From Aquatica leii (lineage: Eukaryota > Arthropoda > Insecta > Coleoptera > Lampyridae), in contig CM069432.1 of NCBI GenBank assembly GCA_035610365.1, positions 28,024,354 to 28,088,353 on the forward strand: a stretch of 64,000 bases of DNA, given 5' to 3'. The position numbers were made by a program, and so were the translations under genes. Numbering within the stretch: position 1 is the first letter of the stretch; every line of letters begins with the position of its first letter. Shown one piece after another: positions 35,151 to 46,845 of the stretch. The notes under the pieces are model-generated. The model ran no database searches, was not told the origin of the DNA, and saw only the letters and a program-made list of their open reading frames with translations.

Positions 35151-36242
35151 TGATTTATTGAAACGTTCAAGAAGTTATTCTCAACTTCGAGAGTCTTCGC
35201 GAAGTTTTCGTACATTTGCAGTACGTATACCGAAAGAAATGGAACATTCGAGAAGAATTCCCAAAATGTATAAATGCGGCACAAACAAATTAGAGGTCCA
35301 GTAATTCGAAGACGGCAGTGTTAAGAAGATTACTCAAGTTTAAATAAATAAGTGATTAACGCGTGTGAGATAAATAACCTGGTACGTGACTTTAACGTAA
35401 ACAATAAGTATTAAACAAGTGTGTGAAGTTATCCGCGGACTTTATCTTGTTTTTGCGTTAGTGATAGCGCTATATATAAATTAGTGTGAGTGCTTTTATT
35501 AAATAATAATAATAAAAGTGTACACTCGCCTTCAACCAAAATGACCGCTTAAGATCGCACCTATTCACATTCTATTAGTATAAAGTTTCTCATTAGAGTT
35601 TTGAAGCAAATAAAGCATTGCAATTTTATTACCTACATAGTTCAATAAAATAATAAAAACTCAAGCTTAGTGATCTGTAAATAATACGTACGGTACGTCA
35701 GATTGGCATTTATTTCAAATTTTAAATGTATCTAATACTTAAAATGCATTTTTAGAGAATTGACATCTTACACAAGCTAATAATTCTAAAATTTTTATTT
35801 CTTATATCAAATATTTATATAAAGTATTGCCTCCACTAATGCTACTATCACTAATGTTATATTAATTGCACATTCGGAATAACAATGTATAAATAATATC
35901 ATTTTGATATTTGTCTGGTGATTAAAAAAAATTTTTGGCTGTGCTAATGTATTTAATAGCAAAATACTTCAATATGAATACTGTGAAAATACTTCAAATA
36001 GTCAATTAAATAAAAAATCATATCGTACTGTTCTTTTGTGCAAAACGACCTTCAGATTCTAAAATTAATATCATTTACATTTTTCGTAAAATAACGATTA
36101 CTTTATCATATTTGTAGTAATATCGACTAATTTAAATCATTGTTTCAACCAAACCACATTTATTTAAATATAGTATATATATTATAAAAATACGTTTATA
36201 TTATAAATAAAATACTCAAACTAATTAATATTTTGTATATAA
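35151..36242. other. Non-coding; LTR-like segment at 35150-35530
   Basis: 35150-35530 is richer in GC than its flanks, has TATA-like words (TATAAATGCGGC at 35269; CTATATATAAATTAG at 35470) and polyadenylation-like AATAAT/AATAAA runs, which is the texture of an LTR, but no second copy is present in the window to prove it. The rest is AT-rich with no feature; the part next to 36243 is the 3' UTR of the Tc1-like gene. Confidence 0.35.
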
Positions 36243-36984
36243 ACCGTTATTTTCCAAACATTCTGTTAACTTGTTCGGCATCGAGTTAATTAATTTTACG
36301 CAGAAGTTAGATCCTCACCAACGTTCCCAAACTTCATTTGCAGTTTGCACTATATTATTTAAGTTTCTGGTCGGAATGTCAAGGCGATTATTAGTCCAAG
36401 TTCTGCTCATAGCTGCCCACACGTTCTCGATGTGGTTTAAATCGGGCGATTTTGCTGGCCATTCTAAAGAAATTACGTCGTTTCTGTCCTCAAACCACTC
36501 ATTTACGATTCTGCTTTTATGAATTGGCAAATTGTCTTGGACAATAACAATTTCTTCTAATTCTTTTTCTGGATAAAGTGTTCGCAGACTTGGCACCAAA
36601 ATTTCGTCTAACAGTCGAACGTAACTTTCAGACGTAAATCGAGGTGGAGAAACTAGAACTAATTCACCCGGCTTAGCTTTTGAATTCCACCCCCAAAATC
36701 CACCAGAAATTCTTCCACTTTGTCGATTTTTACGAACTACGGTACTAAATCTTGTATTTCGTGGTTGCCAAAGTGTCATAGACGACTCTTGTGTCGATGA
36801 AAATATCTTTTCGTTCGTAAAAATCACCGTACTCTAGTCTCTGTGCAAATTATTTTAACAGAATATAATTCTTGCTTGAGCATGCCTTTCTGTTAATTCA
36901 GGTTTTGTCGCAGGCTTACTTGCAAATAATCCCGCGTCGTTTAATCTGCGTCGTATTGTTGATCTTCTCGAATTCGCGGAGAAG
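36243..36984 (-). pseudogene. Tc1-like transposase (DD35E), main part
   Basis: On the minus strand from 36984: NSRRSTIRRRLNDAGLFASK, PELTERHAQARIIFC, then TVIFTNEKIFSS (first catalytic D replaced by N-E in TNE), GGFWGWNSKAKPGELVLVS, IVIVQDNLPIHKSRIVNEWF (second D) and WPAKSPDLNHIENVWAAMSR (E), ending LYTKY at 36238. D and E are separated by 35 residues. A stop near 36855 and the gypsy insertion at 36984/36985 inactivate it. The missing N-terminal part is found at 46846-47030 beyond the gypsy element. Confidence 0.88.
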
Positions 36985-38789
36985 TGTTACCTGCGTTTGA
37001 ATTTCGTTGTGAAAGACACCGTAAGTTTTTTTTTTTTGTGTGTTTCGATTGATTATTTTAGTATTAGCATCGAGAACGTTTTGTTTATTGTTTGTGTGGT
37101 TTGAGTTTAATGATATTTCAAGTTGTTTTCAATCATTATTGAAATTTTCTTTTAAATGCATACAGATCCGTAGTTTTGTTTTTGATTTAGTACTTTATTT
37201 AGTTATCTTCGTAGAATACCAATTCAATATAATTTACGACTTCCTTTGTGGAATGTAAGTTGATACATTTTTCGTGGTAATTACACTTTGATTAAGCCAC
37301 CTGCAGTTATGCAAGTCTCAGCGTTCTTGTGTGAACCAAGGTCTACGTGCGAAAACGCATGCGACTAATTATAATTTTCATCTTTGTTTTTCTCGTTTGT
37401 TCAATGTTCTTTCTTTTACCACAAATTTACTGCGCACATTTAAGTAGTTAAGTAGGGGATAGGAGGACTTTGAAAAGTTTGATTTTTTGGGGGATCATTC
37501 GATTGATTCGATCGTGGGTCGTAATGACAAATACTGGTTACCGTAAGATGTAGAGAGAGAGTGTAGGGGACGTTACCCTCTGACGTTATGTAGAACCGCG
37601 GAAGTTAGGCAGAAATCGTGAAAATTAAGTGTGGTGGAGAAAAATGTTAATTTTCTTCAAATTTCGTATAGTACGGCTTGTGTAAAATTCGTGATTTCTG
37701 AAACATAAACTGTTACGTTTGTGGGGTTTAATGTTGTAGTGGTATATGATTAAATCCTAAATTCGCCTGTGGCGGTTATAAAATTAGATTGTGAGTTATA
37801 TCTTCCGTCGTTGTTCTATTGTTTGGGAAGCAGCCGAAGTCCATCCAAGGTGTTAGCTTTCAAAACCACTGGGAACCAAAGTTCAAATGGTATCACCAAT
37901 TAAGAATTAAGGTATTTATCGATTTTGTTGTTTGATCGTGCAGTGACCCGCGATTAAAAATGCAGTAAAAGCTTTCAATTTTGAGTCAATTGAAATTACG
38001 ACTAACGTTGAATTTAATTATTTCAATGAACACGTATAGTGTTTGCGCGAAATTAAAATCAATTAACTTTGTTTTGATGCGTTTGAGAATATATGATAAT
38101 GTAACTACTTATAAACTATATTTTGTTTAGTTCGAATTAAAGTTCGGACATATATGTTATAAACTGTATTGTTTTTTTTTGTGTTATTTGAATTTGTTTG
38201 TTATAAATATGCGGTCAAGATCTTGAGATTTAATTATGTTATATTTGAAAACGTCGAGTTAACGCTATTGTAGTAGCATTTCTTTTTATAAATTTTAATG
38301 TAATGTTTTGTGTGTAAATTGTTCATTTTTGTTTGCTTAAGATTATTTCATTTCTTTTATTCAAATTTATTTGATATCAATTAGTACTTGTTATTTTATT
38401 TTGTTTTTGTTTTAAATTTTCAATCAATAAATGTTAAATTGTTAAATGTAAAGAGCTTTTATTCATTTAGCCGCCGCATACGTAAATTTTTGTTTAAGTG
38501 TTTTTCAGAATTGTTACAACTCAAGGTAAGTTCTGGGGTTGTAACCAACCAGATGAGCTTTCAGGTAATCAGGGGTTTGAAAGCTACCCTTATAGAAATC
38601 CTTGATTGGCGCCCTTACCGATTATTTGACTATTTTACCGTTCTAGTTCCATTTTTACGACGATCGCGTTTCCAATTTTTCACGGAATTTTAAATAAAAC
38701 CCACCCTTCTCCATTGAGCTAGTGGCACAACCCCCGTTTATGTTACTACATTGCAGGCAGTGACTTTGTGTTAATTTTGGCATGTAACA
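36985..38789 (+). repeat. G2 5' LTR (1,805 bp)
   Basis: Matches 45023-46841 almost base for base. Differences seen: G at 37351 versus A, T at 37535 versus C, shorter or longer T runs near 37027 and 38170, and 17 bases present at 46125-46141 but absent here (junction near 38085). The missing bases lie between two GAA triplets, which fits a slippage or end-joining deletion in this copy after insertion. Small open frames inside both LTRs (for example 38388-38693) are identical only because the LTR is duplicated. Confidence 0.96.
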
Positions 38790-38798
38790 TAAATAATT

Positions 38799-38816
38799 TG
38801 GCGTCTCCAGCGTGTG
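38799..38816 (+). promoter_or_regulatory. Candidate primer-binding site of G2
   Basis: TGGCGTCTCCAGCGTGTG lies nine bases after the 5' LTR. It starts with TGG, the complement of the CCA tail of a tRNA, as retroelement primer sites do. The tRNA was not identified and the nine-base gap is larger than usual. Confidence 0.4.
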
Positions 38817-38894
38817 GCCTTTTTCGAATTTTAGTTTGCCTGTTAAGTTTCGTGATTTTTGGAAGATTTTACCGTTTTGTAATTACATTTTAAA

Positions 38895-40298
38895 ATGGGT
38901 TACAAATTGATTGTTGATCGTTTATCGCATAACGAATTACGTTATGAAATTTTGATTAGAGGTGGTGATGCATCTTTAGGTGTTGCCGTATTACGAGGGT
39001 TACTCAAGAATTTTCTTATTGAAGAAGCTACCGGCAAAATATCTCGTCCCGTGTACCCTTTCGATTTTAATGCAGATAAATTAGCGATTCGTGAAGGTAT
39101 CGATGAGCTTAGAAAATTAATAGATTCATTAAAAATTACTCCGACTACAAAAATTTCTTCTACAATTGAAACCAAAATTAAATATTTGTTAAACCGTATT
39201 GGCAATTCAATTCCTATTCAAGGTGACGATTCACAAGTTAAAGATGAGTTTTTAAAAGACTTAGTTGTTTTAATTTCGCAGTACGAACTTTTGGATAAGC
39301 AAATTGTTGTTTCAAATCCGTCTACTTCCGCCGATGAAGTCATCGAACCTGTCGTTCAACCTTCTGTAGTTGATAACGCTTTACCGACGTCTTCTGCTGT
39401 TAGTCAAAATTTTGTTAGTCATGTTAAGAGTGTTTCAGTTTCAAAATGGAATTTAAAGTTTTCCGGTGACGCAAAGTCAATTTCATTGAATGCATTTTTA
39501 GAACGAGTTGCCGAACTTCAATTATCGCGTAACGTTTCAAGCCATCAGTTGTTTTTGGAGTGTACTGATCTTTTTACAGGTCATGCATTGATTTTTGTTA
39601 GATCCATTCGTAATTCGGTTAATTCTTGGGAAGACTTAGTTAAGTTTTTACGTGAACAATTTCAGCCTACCGATTATGACGAACGTCTTATTGAAGAAAT
39701 TAAGCGTCGTACTCAAGCTAATGATGAACCTATGGGTATTTACGTTGCAATTATTCGCAACATGTTTTCACGTCTCGATGAACCTTTTTCTGAAGAAAAG
39801 CAGTTAAAGATTTTATTAAGAAATATTTCTCCCGTTTATCAAACTCAGCTTGGTTTGTCGTCGGTTACTTCAATTGAGGAATTAATTAAATTTGGTCGTA
39901 TTATCGAGGACCGCATGCAAGCTATTGAAGCTTACACGCCTCCATCTCGTCGAAAGCAGGACATGGAGCCTGATCTCGCTTATGTAACATCTCACGTTAA
40001 GGACATTGTAGTTTCTCGTTCTTCGAATAACGTTAGTAGTGGTGAAAAATCGACACCACCTGTTAGAAAAAATTCACGATTACCGTCTTCGAATATCGCA
40101 CCTTCTTCACGAAGGTTAGCTATCGTTAATGCGCCTGCTTCTTCTAATCGAAGTAGTCCGCAATTATGTTGGAATTGTAGGAAGCCAAACCATCGAGCTG
40201 CTTCTTGCAAAGAACCTAAGAAAGGTTTATTTTGTTATCGTTGTGGAAAATCTAACGTTACGGTCCGCACTTGTTCTAAGTGTTCGGGAAACGAGTAA
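38895..40298 (+). CDS. gag: G2 gag polyprotein, 467 aa
   Basis: Structural protein that forms the retrotransposon particle and binds its RNA. The start AAAATGGG has a good insect start context, 105 bases after the LTR. Residues about 1-160 form a helical leader with no named motif, about 175-330 read like a retrotransposon gag capsid region (VSKWNLKFSGDAKSISLNAF; REQFQPTDYDERLIEEIKRR). Near the end a full zinc knuckle CWNCRKPNHRAASC is at residues 425-438. A second, at 447-460, has valine in place of the zinc-binding histidine (C-x2-C-x4-V-x4-C), and a third CSKC follows. The frame is intact. It ends four codons after the slippery site used to enter pol. Confidence 0.95.
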   Translation: MGYKLIVDRLSHNELRYEILIRGGDASLGVAVLRGLLKNFLIEEATGKISRPVYPFDFNADKLAIREGIDELRKLIDSLKITPTTKISSTIETKIKYLLNRIGNSIPIQGDDSQVKDEFLKDLVVLISQYELLDKQIVVSNPSTSADEVIEPVVQPSVVDNALPTSSAVSQNFVSHVKSVSVSKWNLKFSGDAKSISLNAFLERVAELQLSRNVSSHQLFLECTDLFTGHALIFVRSIRNSVNSWEDLVKFLREQFQPTDYDERLIEEIKRRTQANDEPMGIYVAIIRNMFSRLDEPFSEEKQLKILLRNISPVYQTQLGLSSVTSIEELIKFGRIIEDRMQAIEAYTPPSRRKQDMEPDLAYVTSHVKDIVVSRSSNNVSSGEKSTPPVRKNSRLPSSNIAPSSRRLAIVNAPASSNRSSPQLCWNCRKPNHRAASCKEPKKGLFCYRCGKSNVTVRTCSKCSGNE

Positions 40299-43200
40299 AG
40301 GACGTACTAAGAAGCCGTTTAGTGACGTCTGAGGTCAAAGTTAAATCGGCTGTCTATTTTAATAGTTTACATTCTTCGAAGAAAAAGAGTTTTGTTAAGA
40401 ATAAAGTCGTTTTAGATTAGGTTTTAGAGTCTGCTGAGTCTGACGAAAGACCTTTTGTCTACGTTAAAGTTTTTGGTTACGAAATTTTAAGTTTATTAGA
40501 TAGTGGCGCTTCTCGCACTATTGTTGGTTCTAAGGGTTGGGAAATTTTTAGTCAGTTAGGTTTGAAGTTAAATAAGTCAGTTAAAGTTAATTGTATTGTA
40601 GCTAATGGTAAATCAGTACAAAGTTTAGGTTCACTTCTCGTCCCAATCGAACTTAAAGGAAAAATTATTGTTTTAGAAGTTTTAGTTGTTCCTGACGTTC
40701 CGCATAATTTAATTTTAGGCGTTGATTTTTGGAAACAAGCAGGTATCGTTCCTGATCTTAGAAAAGGTGAGTGGCGTTTCGAAAATATGGACACCATTTC
40801 ACAATTGGAAGATAAAGATTCAGTTATTAAGTCTCGTCTCGATCTTTCCTCAGAACAGCTCAATCAGTTAGATAATTTAGTTAGTAATCATTTTTCTTCT
40901 TCGAATGAAAATTTTGGATGCACCAACTTGATCGAACATCAGATCAAGACTACTTCCGAACCAATTAAGCAACGGTATTACCGAGTTTCGCCGTTTATCC
41001 AGAAACAAATCGATCTGGAGTTAGAGAAGATGTTAAAGTTAGGCGTTGTAGAAAAATCAAACAGCGCTTGGTCGAGCCCGATCTTATTGGTGAAGAAGAA
41101 GGACAACTCGTATCGTTTTTGCGTGGACTTTAGAAAAGTCAACAAAGTTACCGAAAAGGACGCTTATCCTTTACCTTACGTTTTGTCTATTTTGGATCGT
41201 CTTCGTGACGCTAAGTTTATTTCATCTCTCGACATTAAGTCCGCTTATTGGCAGATTCCTTTAAGCGAAGAGTCTAAGCAGTATACCGCTTTTACAGTTC
41301 CGATCCGTGGGTTATTCCAATTCACGCGCTTACCGTTTGGTTTAGCTAACGCACCAGCTTCTTGGCAGAGGTTGATTGATCGAGTTTTAGGTCCCGAATT
41401 AGAACCTTACGTTTTTGTTTATTTAGATGACGTCATTATTTGCGCTCCTTCCTTCGAGAAACACATGGAAGTGTTAACTGAAGTTCTTCGTCGCCTTAGA
41501 GAGGCTAATTTGATGCTAAGTAAAGACAAATGTCATTTTTGTAAACCTGAACTTAAGTATCTTGGTTTTATCGTCAATTCTACTGGTTTGTCGGTTGACC
41601 CGGAAAAGGTCGATGCAATTTTGCGTATTCCAGTTCCCACTGGTGTCGCTGAAGTTAGAAGAATTATAGGCATGGCCTCGTGGTATCGCCGTTTTGTACC
41701 GAATTTTTCGACAATTATCGCTCCATTGACGTCTCTGTTAAAGAAGAATTCCAGCTTTAATTGGACTAGTGATTGTGATGAAGCATTTCAGATCATTAAA
41801 AATTGTTTAATTTCCGCACCTATTTTGTCTTGCCCTGATTTCAATGTTCCGTTTACAGTTCAAACTGACGCTTCTGATTTTGGTCTTGGTTCAGTTCTTA
41901 CACAGTTTATCGACGGTGAAGAACGTGTTATTTGTTACAATAGTAGGTCGCTCACAAAGTGTGAACGCAAGTATTCAACTACCGAAAAGGAATGTTTGGC
42001 TGTCCTTTGGTCTATTGAAAAATTACGCCCTTATCTTGAAGGAACAACTTTCACTGTAGTTACCGATCACGCATCATTAGTCTGGTTACACAATTTAAAG
42101 GAACCTACCGGTCGTCTAGCACGATGGGCTGTTAGACTTCAGCAATTTGATTTTACGATTATTCATCGTAAAGGAAAGGATCATGTCGTACCTGACGCAC
42201 TATCTCGTTCAGTACCAGCTATCGACAACATTACTACCGACTGTGACATTACCGAACCTAAGTCTTCGGACAAATGGTTAACGAAACTTATGGAACGTGT
42301 ACGTTCAAAACCTAACGCTTTTCCACAGTGGAAAATTAGTAACGGAAAGCTATTTAAGCATGTTACCGTAGACTATCCCGATCTTCGTTCTGAGAATGAC
42401 AATTGGAGAGAAGTTGTGCCTAAGTCTAAACGACTCGAAATATTGTCAAAGTTTCACGATGAGCCTACCGCTGGACACCTTGGTATTTTTAAGACTCTCG
42501 AACGAATAGTTCCGCTTTATTACTGGCCTAAGATGAAGGCTGACGTCATTCGTTACATCAATGGTTGTAAAGTTTGTATCACGCATAAGCCAGAACAGAA
42601 ACGTCCTGCTGGCCTTATGACCCGTCATCCTGTTGTGGACAAACCTTGGCAGTTGATTTCTACCGATCTTGTTGGACCGCTACCGCGATCTAAGAGTGGT
42701 TATTCGTATATTCTTGTAGTTGCCGATTATTTTTCGAAATTTGTTTTATTTTTCCCGTTGCGTTCCGCTACTGCAGCAGCAGTTACTAAACGTCTTGAAG
42801 AAGATGTCTTTTTAATGTTTGGAGTTCCTCAATATCTTTTGTGTGATAACGGCACACAGTTTCGTAGTTCAGAATTTACAAAAATGGTTTCGTCATATAA
42901 GTCTAAAATTATTTTTAACGCTAATTATCATCCACAAGCGAATCCAACTGAAAGAGTCAACCGAGTCATGAAGACAATGCTATCGTCATATATCGAAGAC
43001 AACCATCGACATTGGGATAAGTATCTTGCTAAAGTAGCATGTGCTATTCGTACCGCTGTACATGAAGTCACCGGCTTAACGCCGTTTTTCGCTAATTTTG
43101 GACGTGAAATCTGTCTCGACGGATCACGTCATGGAAAAACTACCGATTCAGACACTATCGACGATCTAGCTTTTGCAGATCGTACCTTTTTGGCCGAAAG

Positions 43201-43516
43201 AGGCCCAGCGTTTAGAGAAGTTTACGTCGACATTAAGAATCGCTTGAATGCCGCTTATGTCCGCGCTAAACATTATTACGATTTACGTCGTCGTCCAGCA
43301 CCTTTTGAGGTGGGAGACACAGTGTGGCGAAAGAATTATGTTCTTTCTGATGCATCTCGATATTTCTCGGCCAAACTGGCACCTAAGTTTATCGGTCCGT
43401 TCTACGTGAAACGGAAAATTTCGTATCAGACCTATGAGTTGTCTGATGACACGGGAGCATCAAAAGGCATATGGAACGCCAAGGACTTAAAGTTAAACCC
43501 GACTGGGGATAAATAG
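40280..43516 (+). pseudogene. pol: G2 pol polyprotein, one in-frame TAG
   Basis: Enzyme polyprotein in the -1 frame of gag. Protease DSGAS is at 40499-40513, upstream of the first ATG (40562), so translation must come from gag by frameshift. RT has FCVDFRKVN, LPFGLANAPASWQRLID and catalytic YLDDV (from 41420); RNase H has TDASDFGLGSVLTQ (about 41870) and TDHASLVWL; integrase has the HH-CC finger (HDEPTAGHLG ... CKVC), catalytic D in STDLVGPLP (about 42660), D in CDNGTQF (about 42845) and E in NPTERVNRVM (about 42945), then a GPF module near the C-terminus. One stop, TAG at 40418-40420, interrupts the frame 42 codons after the shift and before protease; from 40421 to 43516 it is open (over 1,030 codons). 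So this copy is probably inactive by a single change, unless TAG is read through. Confidence 0.93.
40286..40329 (+). promoter_or_regulatory. Programmed -1 ribosomal frameshift signal between gag and pol
   Basis: GGGAAAC at 40286-40292 is a canonical X-XXY-YYZ slippery heptamer, placed in the right phase of gag (G GGA AAC). It is followed by an 8-base spacer and a stem: GACGTACTAAG (40301-40311) pairs with TTTAGT-G-ACGTC (40318-40329), 11 pairs with one bulged G and one terminal wobble, loop AAGCCG. The pol frame is open only from 40280, and gag stops at 40296-40298, so a -1 shift must occur in this 19-base overlap, exactly where the heptamer lies. Sequence-based call; not tested. Confidence 0.88.
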
Positions 43517-45014
43517 TTTTATGTTTTACCTTTTAGATTCTTTTTCGTTTTTTTTTTAGGTTAGTTAGTTTCGTTTTTGGGTTCCGTGTAGAGACGGACT
43601 AAGAATATTTCTCTACAGTGGGGAGACCACTTGTCGTAAGAGGCGACTAAACAACGGTTCTTTTATTTCCATTTTTCTTTCTTCTACTATCTTGTCTGTT
43701 CTTATCTTTTATTTCTGTAGTGTTTGTGGCTAGGTGCCATCGCTCGGTGAGGGCAGTAGTTGTGGGAAAAACGCAATGCGCGGATCTCGTGAAGCGCAGC
43801 GCGCCCTCTTCGTCTGTACCGCATCGAGTGATCTGTGTCGAACCCAAACATATACTACCCTTCCTTTAGGTTTAGTCTTTTTCTTTCTTCGGTGGGTGTT
43901 TCTGCTCGAAGGGTCGGATTTTTTCGTAGTTAGTTGATAAACCACGAAGAAGTCATATCGTTCAGGTTTTGGGATGACATCATTGTGTTGTTAGATAGTG
44001 GTAAGTAAACACTATCTCTAGTTAGTAGTTACATTATCTTTAGGTTGACGCTTGCCGCAGTTGACTTTGAGAGTGGTCAAGGGGTAAGGTGCTTTAAATT
44101 CGACGTTGTGGGTTGTAGGATCTCACAACATGCCGATCTCGTGACGCATGGCGTGCCTCCTTCCTTTGTCAATGTCGGATACATCGTGTCGAGCCAGACA
44201 CTTCCCAGGGTCGGCCGTGTTGCATTTTTACCGATTATGACGTTTATTTTTTTTTTTATATATATATGTACCGGATATGACGATTCTTCTCTTCTTCTGC
44301 TTTCTATCCTTTCTTTTCCATTCTTCTTTCGTTCTTCCTTATGACCAGCGACTCCCTTCTGCGTGGAAGCCCCGCGCCCTTTATGCCTCTTGTTGACGAC
44401 TCTTTCGCTATGTACTTGGACAAATCGTGTTAGGGACTGTCTAGGTAACCTTAAGTTGGGGTTTATTGGCCGAATTCCCAAGCCTAGTCAGGACCTCTCG
44501 CGTACCTCGGTCGCTCGACCGTGGTGGGCTTTGGCGGTTGTACTTTGATGTTTTTCTTTTAGGACCTGGGGGTAGCATTGGGCATGTGTCCCTTGCAAAA
44601 CCAACCCCCTGGTACCTGACGCGTGTTTACGCTCTTTTAAACGTTTTCCGTTTATTGGATTTTTGTTTTGATATTTTTACGTTGATGGCCCGTGGCACGG
44701 GGTAGTACTCTTTTGTGGGCACCGCCGGTACGGCACCCGTGTAGTCGCTCTCCTCCCGCCCAGGGGTACTGCCTTGTTCAGTCGTGCTTCGTTAATTGCC
44801 CTGGTTGGCTTCACCAATCAGTTTTAGCGTCCACTGCTACAGTGTGGTTCCGTTGTGGTGGGTTGGGGTCATTTGGTCAAACCACAACGGCTGGGTCTCG
44901 TTTTTTTTTTTCTCTCGTCGTTTTGTGACCATGTGAGGGTTGGGTTATGGGTTTTCGTTTGTTTTTTTTTGTTTTGTCTATTTTTAGAGTGATTTAAGAA
45001 ATCCCTCTTTAATT
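43517..45014 (+). other. G2 3' non-coding region
   Basis: About 1.5 kb between pol and the purine tract with no env-like frame and no transmembrane protein. The open frames here overlap on both strands and lack domains. It is richer in GC than the flanks. Its role is unknown; long 3' non-coding regions occur in some long-LTR gypsy elements. Confidence 0.6.
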
Positions 45015-45022
45015 AGGGGAGG
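45015..45022 (+). promoter_or_regulatory. G2 polypurine tract
   Basis: AGGGGAGG lies directly against the 3' LTR start (TGTTACC at 45023), the position at which plus-strand DNA synthesis is primed in LTR elements. Confidence 0.85.
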
Positions 45023-46841
45023 TGTTACCTGCGTTTGAATTTCGTTGTGAAAGACACCGTAAGTTTTTTTTTTGTGTGTTTCGATTGATTATTTTAGTAT
45101 TAGCATCGAGAACGTTTTGTTTATTGTTTGTGTGGTTTGAGTTTAATGATATTTCAAGTTGTTTTCAATCATTATTGAAATTTTCTTTTAAATGCATACA
45201 GATCCGTAGTTTTGTTTTTGATTTAGTACTTTATTTAGTTATCTTCGTAGAATACCAATTCAATATAATTTACGACTTCCTTTGTGGAATGTAAGTTGAT
45301 ACATTTTTCGTGGTAATTACACTTTGATTAAGCCACCTGCAGTTATGCAAGTCTCAGCGTTCTTGTGTGAACCAAGGTCTACGTGCAAAAACGCATGCGA
45401 CTAATTATAATTTTCATCTTTGTTTTTCTCGTTTGTTCAATGTTCTTTCTTTTACCACAAATTTACTGCGCACATTTAAGTAGTTAAGTAGGGGATAGGA
45501 GGACTTTGAAAAGTTTGATTTTTTGGGGGATCATTCGATTGATTCGATCGTGGGTCGTAATGACAAATACCGGTTACCGTAAGATGTAGAGAGAGAGTGT
45601 AGGGGACGTTACCCTCTGACGTTATGTAGAACCGCGGAAGTTAGGCAGAAATCGTGAAAATTAAGTGTGGTGGAGAAAAATGTTAATTTTCTTCAAATTT
45701 CGTATAGTACGGCTTGTGTAAAATTCGTGATTTCTGAAACATAAACTGTTACGTTTGTGGGGTTTAATGTTGTAGTGGTATATGATTAAATCCTAAATTC
45801 GCCTGTGGCGGTTATAAAATTAGATTGTGAGTTATATCTTCCGTCGTTGTTCTATTGTTTGGGAAGCAGCCGAAGTCCATCCAAGGTGTTAGCTTTCAAA
45901 ACCACTGGGAACCAAAGTTCAAATGGTATCACCAATTAAGAATTAAGGTATTTATCGATTTTGTTGTTTGATCGTGCAGTGACCCGCGATTAAAAATGCA
46001 GTAAAAGCTTTCAATTTTGAGTCAATTGAAATTACGACTAACGTTGAATTTAATTATTTCAATGAACACGTATAGTGTTTGCGCGAAATTAAAATCAATT
46101 AACTTTGTTTTGATGCGTTTGAGAAGTGATTCGTATTTCGAATATATGATAATGTAACTACTTATAAACTATATTTTGTTTAGTTCGAATTAAAGTTCGG
46201 ACATATATGTTATAAACTGTATTGTTTTTTTTGTGTTATTTGAATTTGTTTGTTATAAATATGCGGTCAAGATCTTGAGATTTAATTATGTTATATTTGA
46301 AAACGTCGAGTTAACGCTATTGTAGTAGCATTTCTTTTTATAAATTTTAATGTAATGTTTTGTGTGTAAATTGTTCATTTTTGTTTGCTTAAGATTATTT
46401 CATTTCTTTTATTCAAATTTATTTGATATCAATTAGTACTTGTTATTTTATTTTGTTTTTGTTTTAAATTTTCAATCAATAAATGTTAAATTGTTAAATG
46501 TAAAGAGCTTTTATTCATTTAGCCGCCGCATACGTAAATTTTTGTTTAAGTGTTTTTCAGAATTGTTACAACTCAAGGTAAGTTCTGGGGTTGTAACCAA
46601 CCAGATGAGCTTTCAGGTAATCAGGGGTTTGAAAGCTACCCTTATAGAAATCCTTGATTGGCGCCCTTACCGATTATTTGACTATTTTACCGTTCTAGTT
46701 CCATTTTTACGACGATCGCGTTTCCAATTTTTCACGGAATTTTAAATAAAACCCACCCTTCTCCATTGAGCTAGTGGCACAACCCCCGTTTATGTTACTA
46801 CATTGCAGGCAGTGACTTTGTGTTAATTTTGGCATGTAACA
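45023..46841 (+). repeat. G2 3' LTR (1,819 bp)
   Basis: Partner of 36985-38789. It carries 17 extra bases at 46125-46141 relative to the 5' LTR. It ends GCATGTAACA followed by host GAAG. Confidence 0.96.
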
Positions 46842-46845
46842 GAAG

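Larger units (their letters stand above)
36985..46841 (+). mobile_element. Near-complete gypsy LTR retrotransposon (G2), 9.86 kb
   Basis: Two 1.8-kb LTRs begin TGTTACCTGCG and end GCATGTAACA; the 4-bp host duplication GAAG lies at 36981-36984 and 46842-46845. Order is LTR, primer-site-like TGG..., gag, pol (protease, RT, RNase H, integrase), 1.5-kb 3' non-coding region, purine tract, LTR. No env. The LTRs differ by only two substitutions noticed, homopolymer length changes and one 17-bp indel, so insertion was recent. Long LTRs recall Osvaldo/Ulysses-type elements, but the clade is not proven. It split a Tc1-like transposase gene. Confidence 0.96.

Noticed and set aside
38388-38693. 101-codon frame, identical at 46440-46745
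   Set aside because: Its duplication is explained by the two LTRs; no domain, and LTR promoter regions often hold chance frames.
39992-40210. Minus-strand frames inside gag and pol (also 42446-42628, 40552-40863)
   Set aside because: Shadows of the strong plus-strand coding frames.
43647-44928. Overlapping frames on both strands in the G2 3' region
   Set aside because: Different frames overlap each other, no motif or transmembrane pattern; no env.
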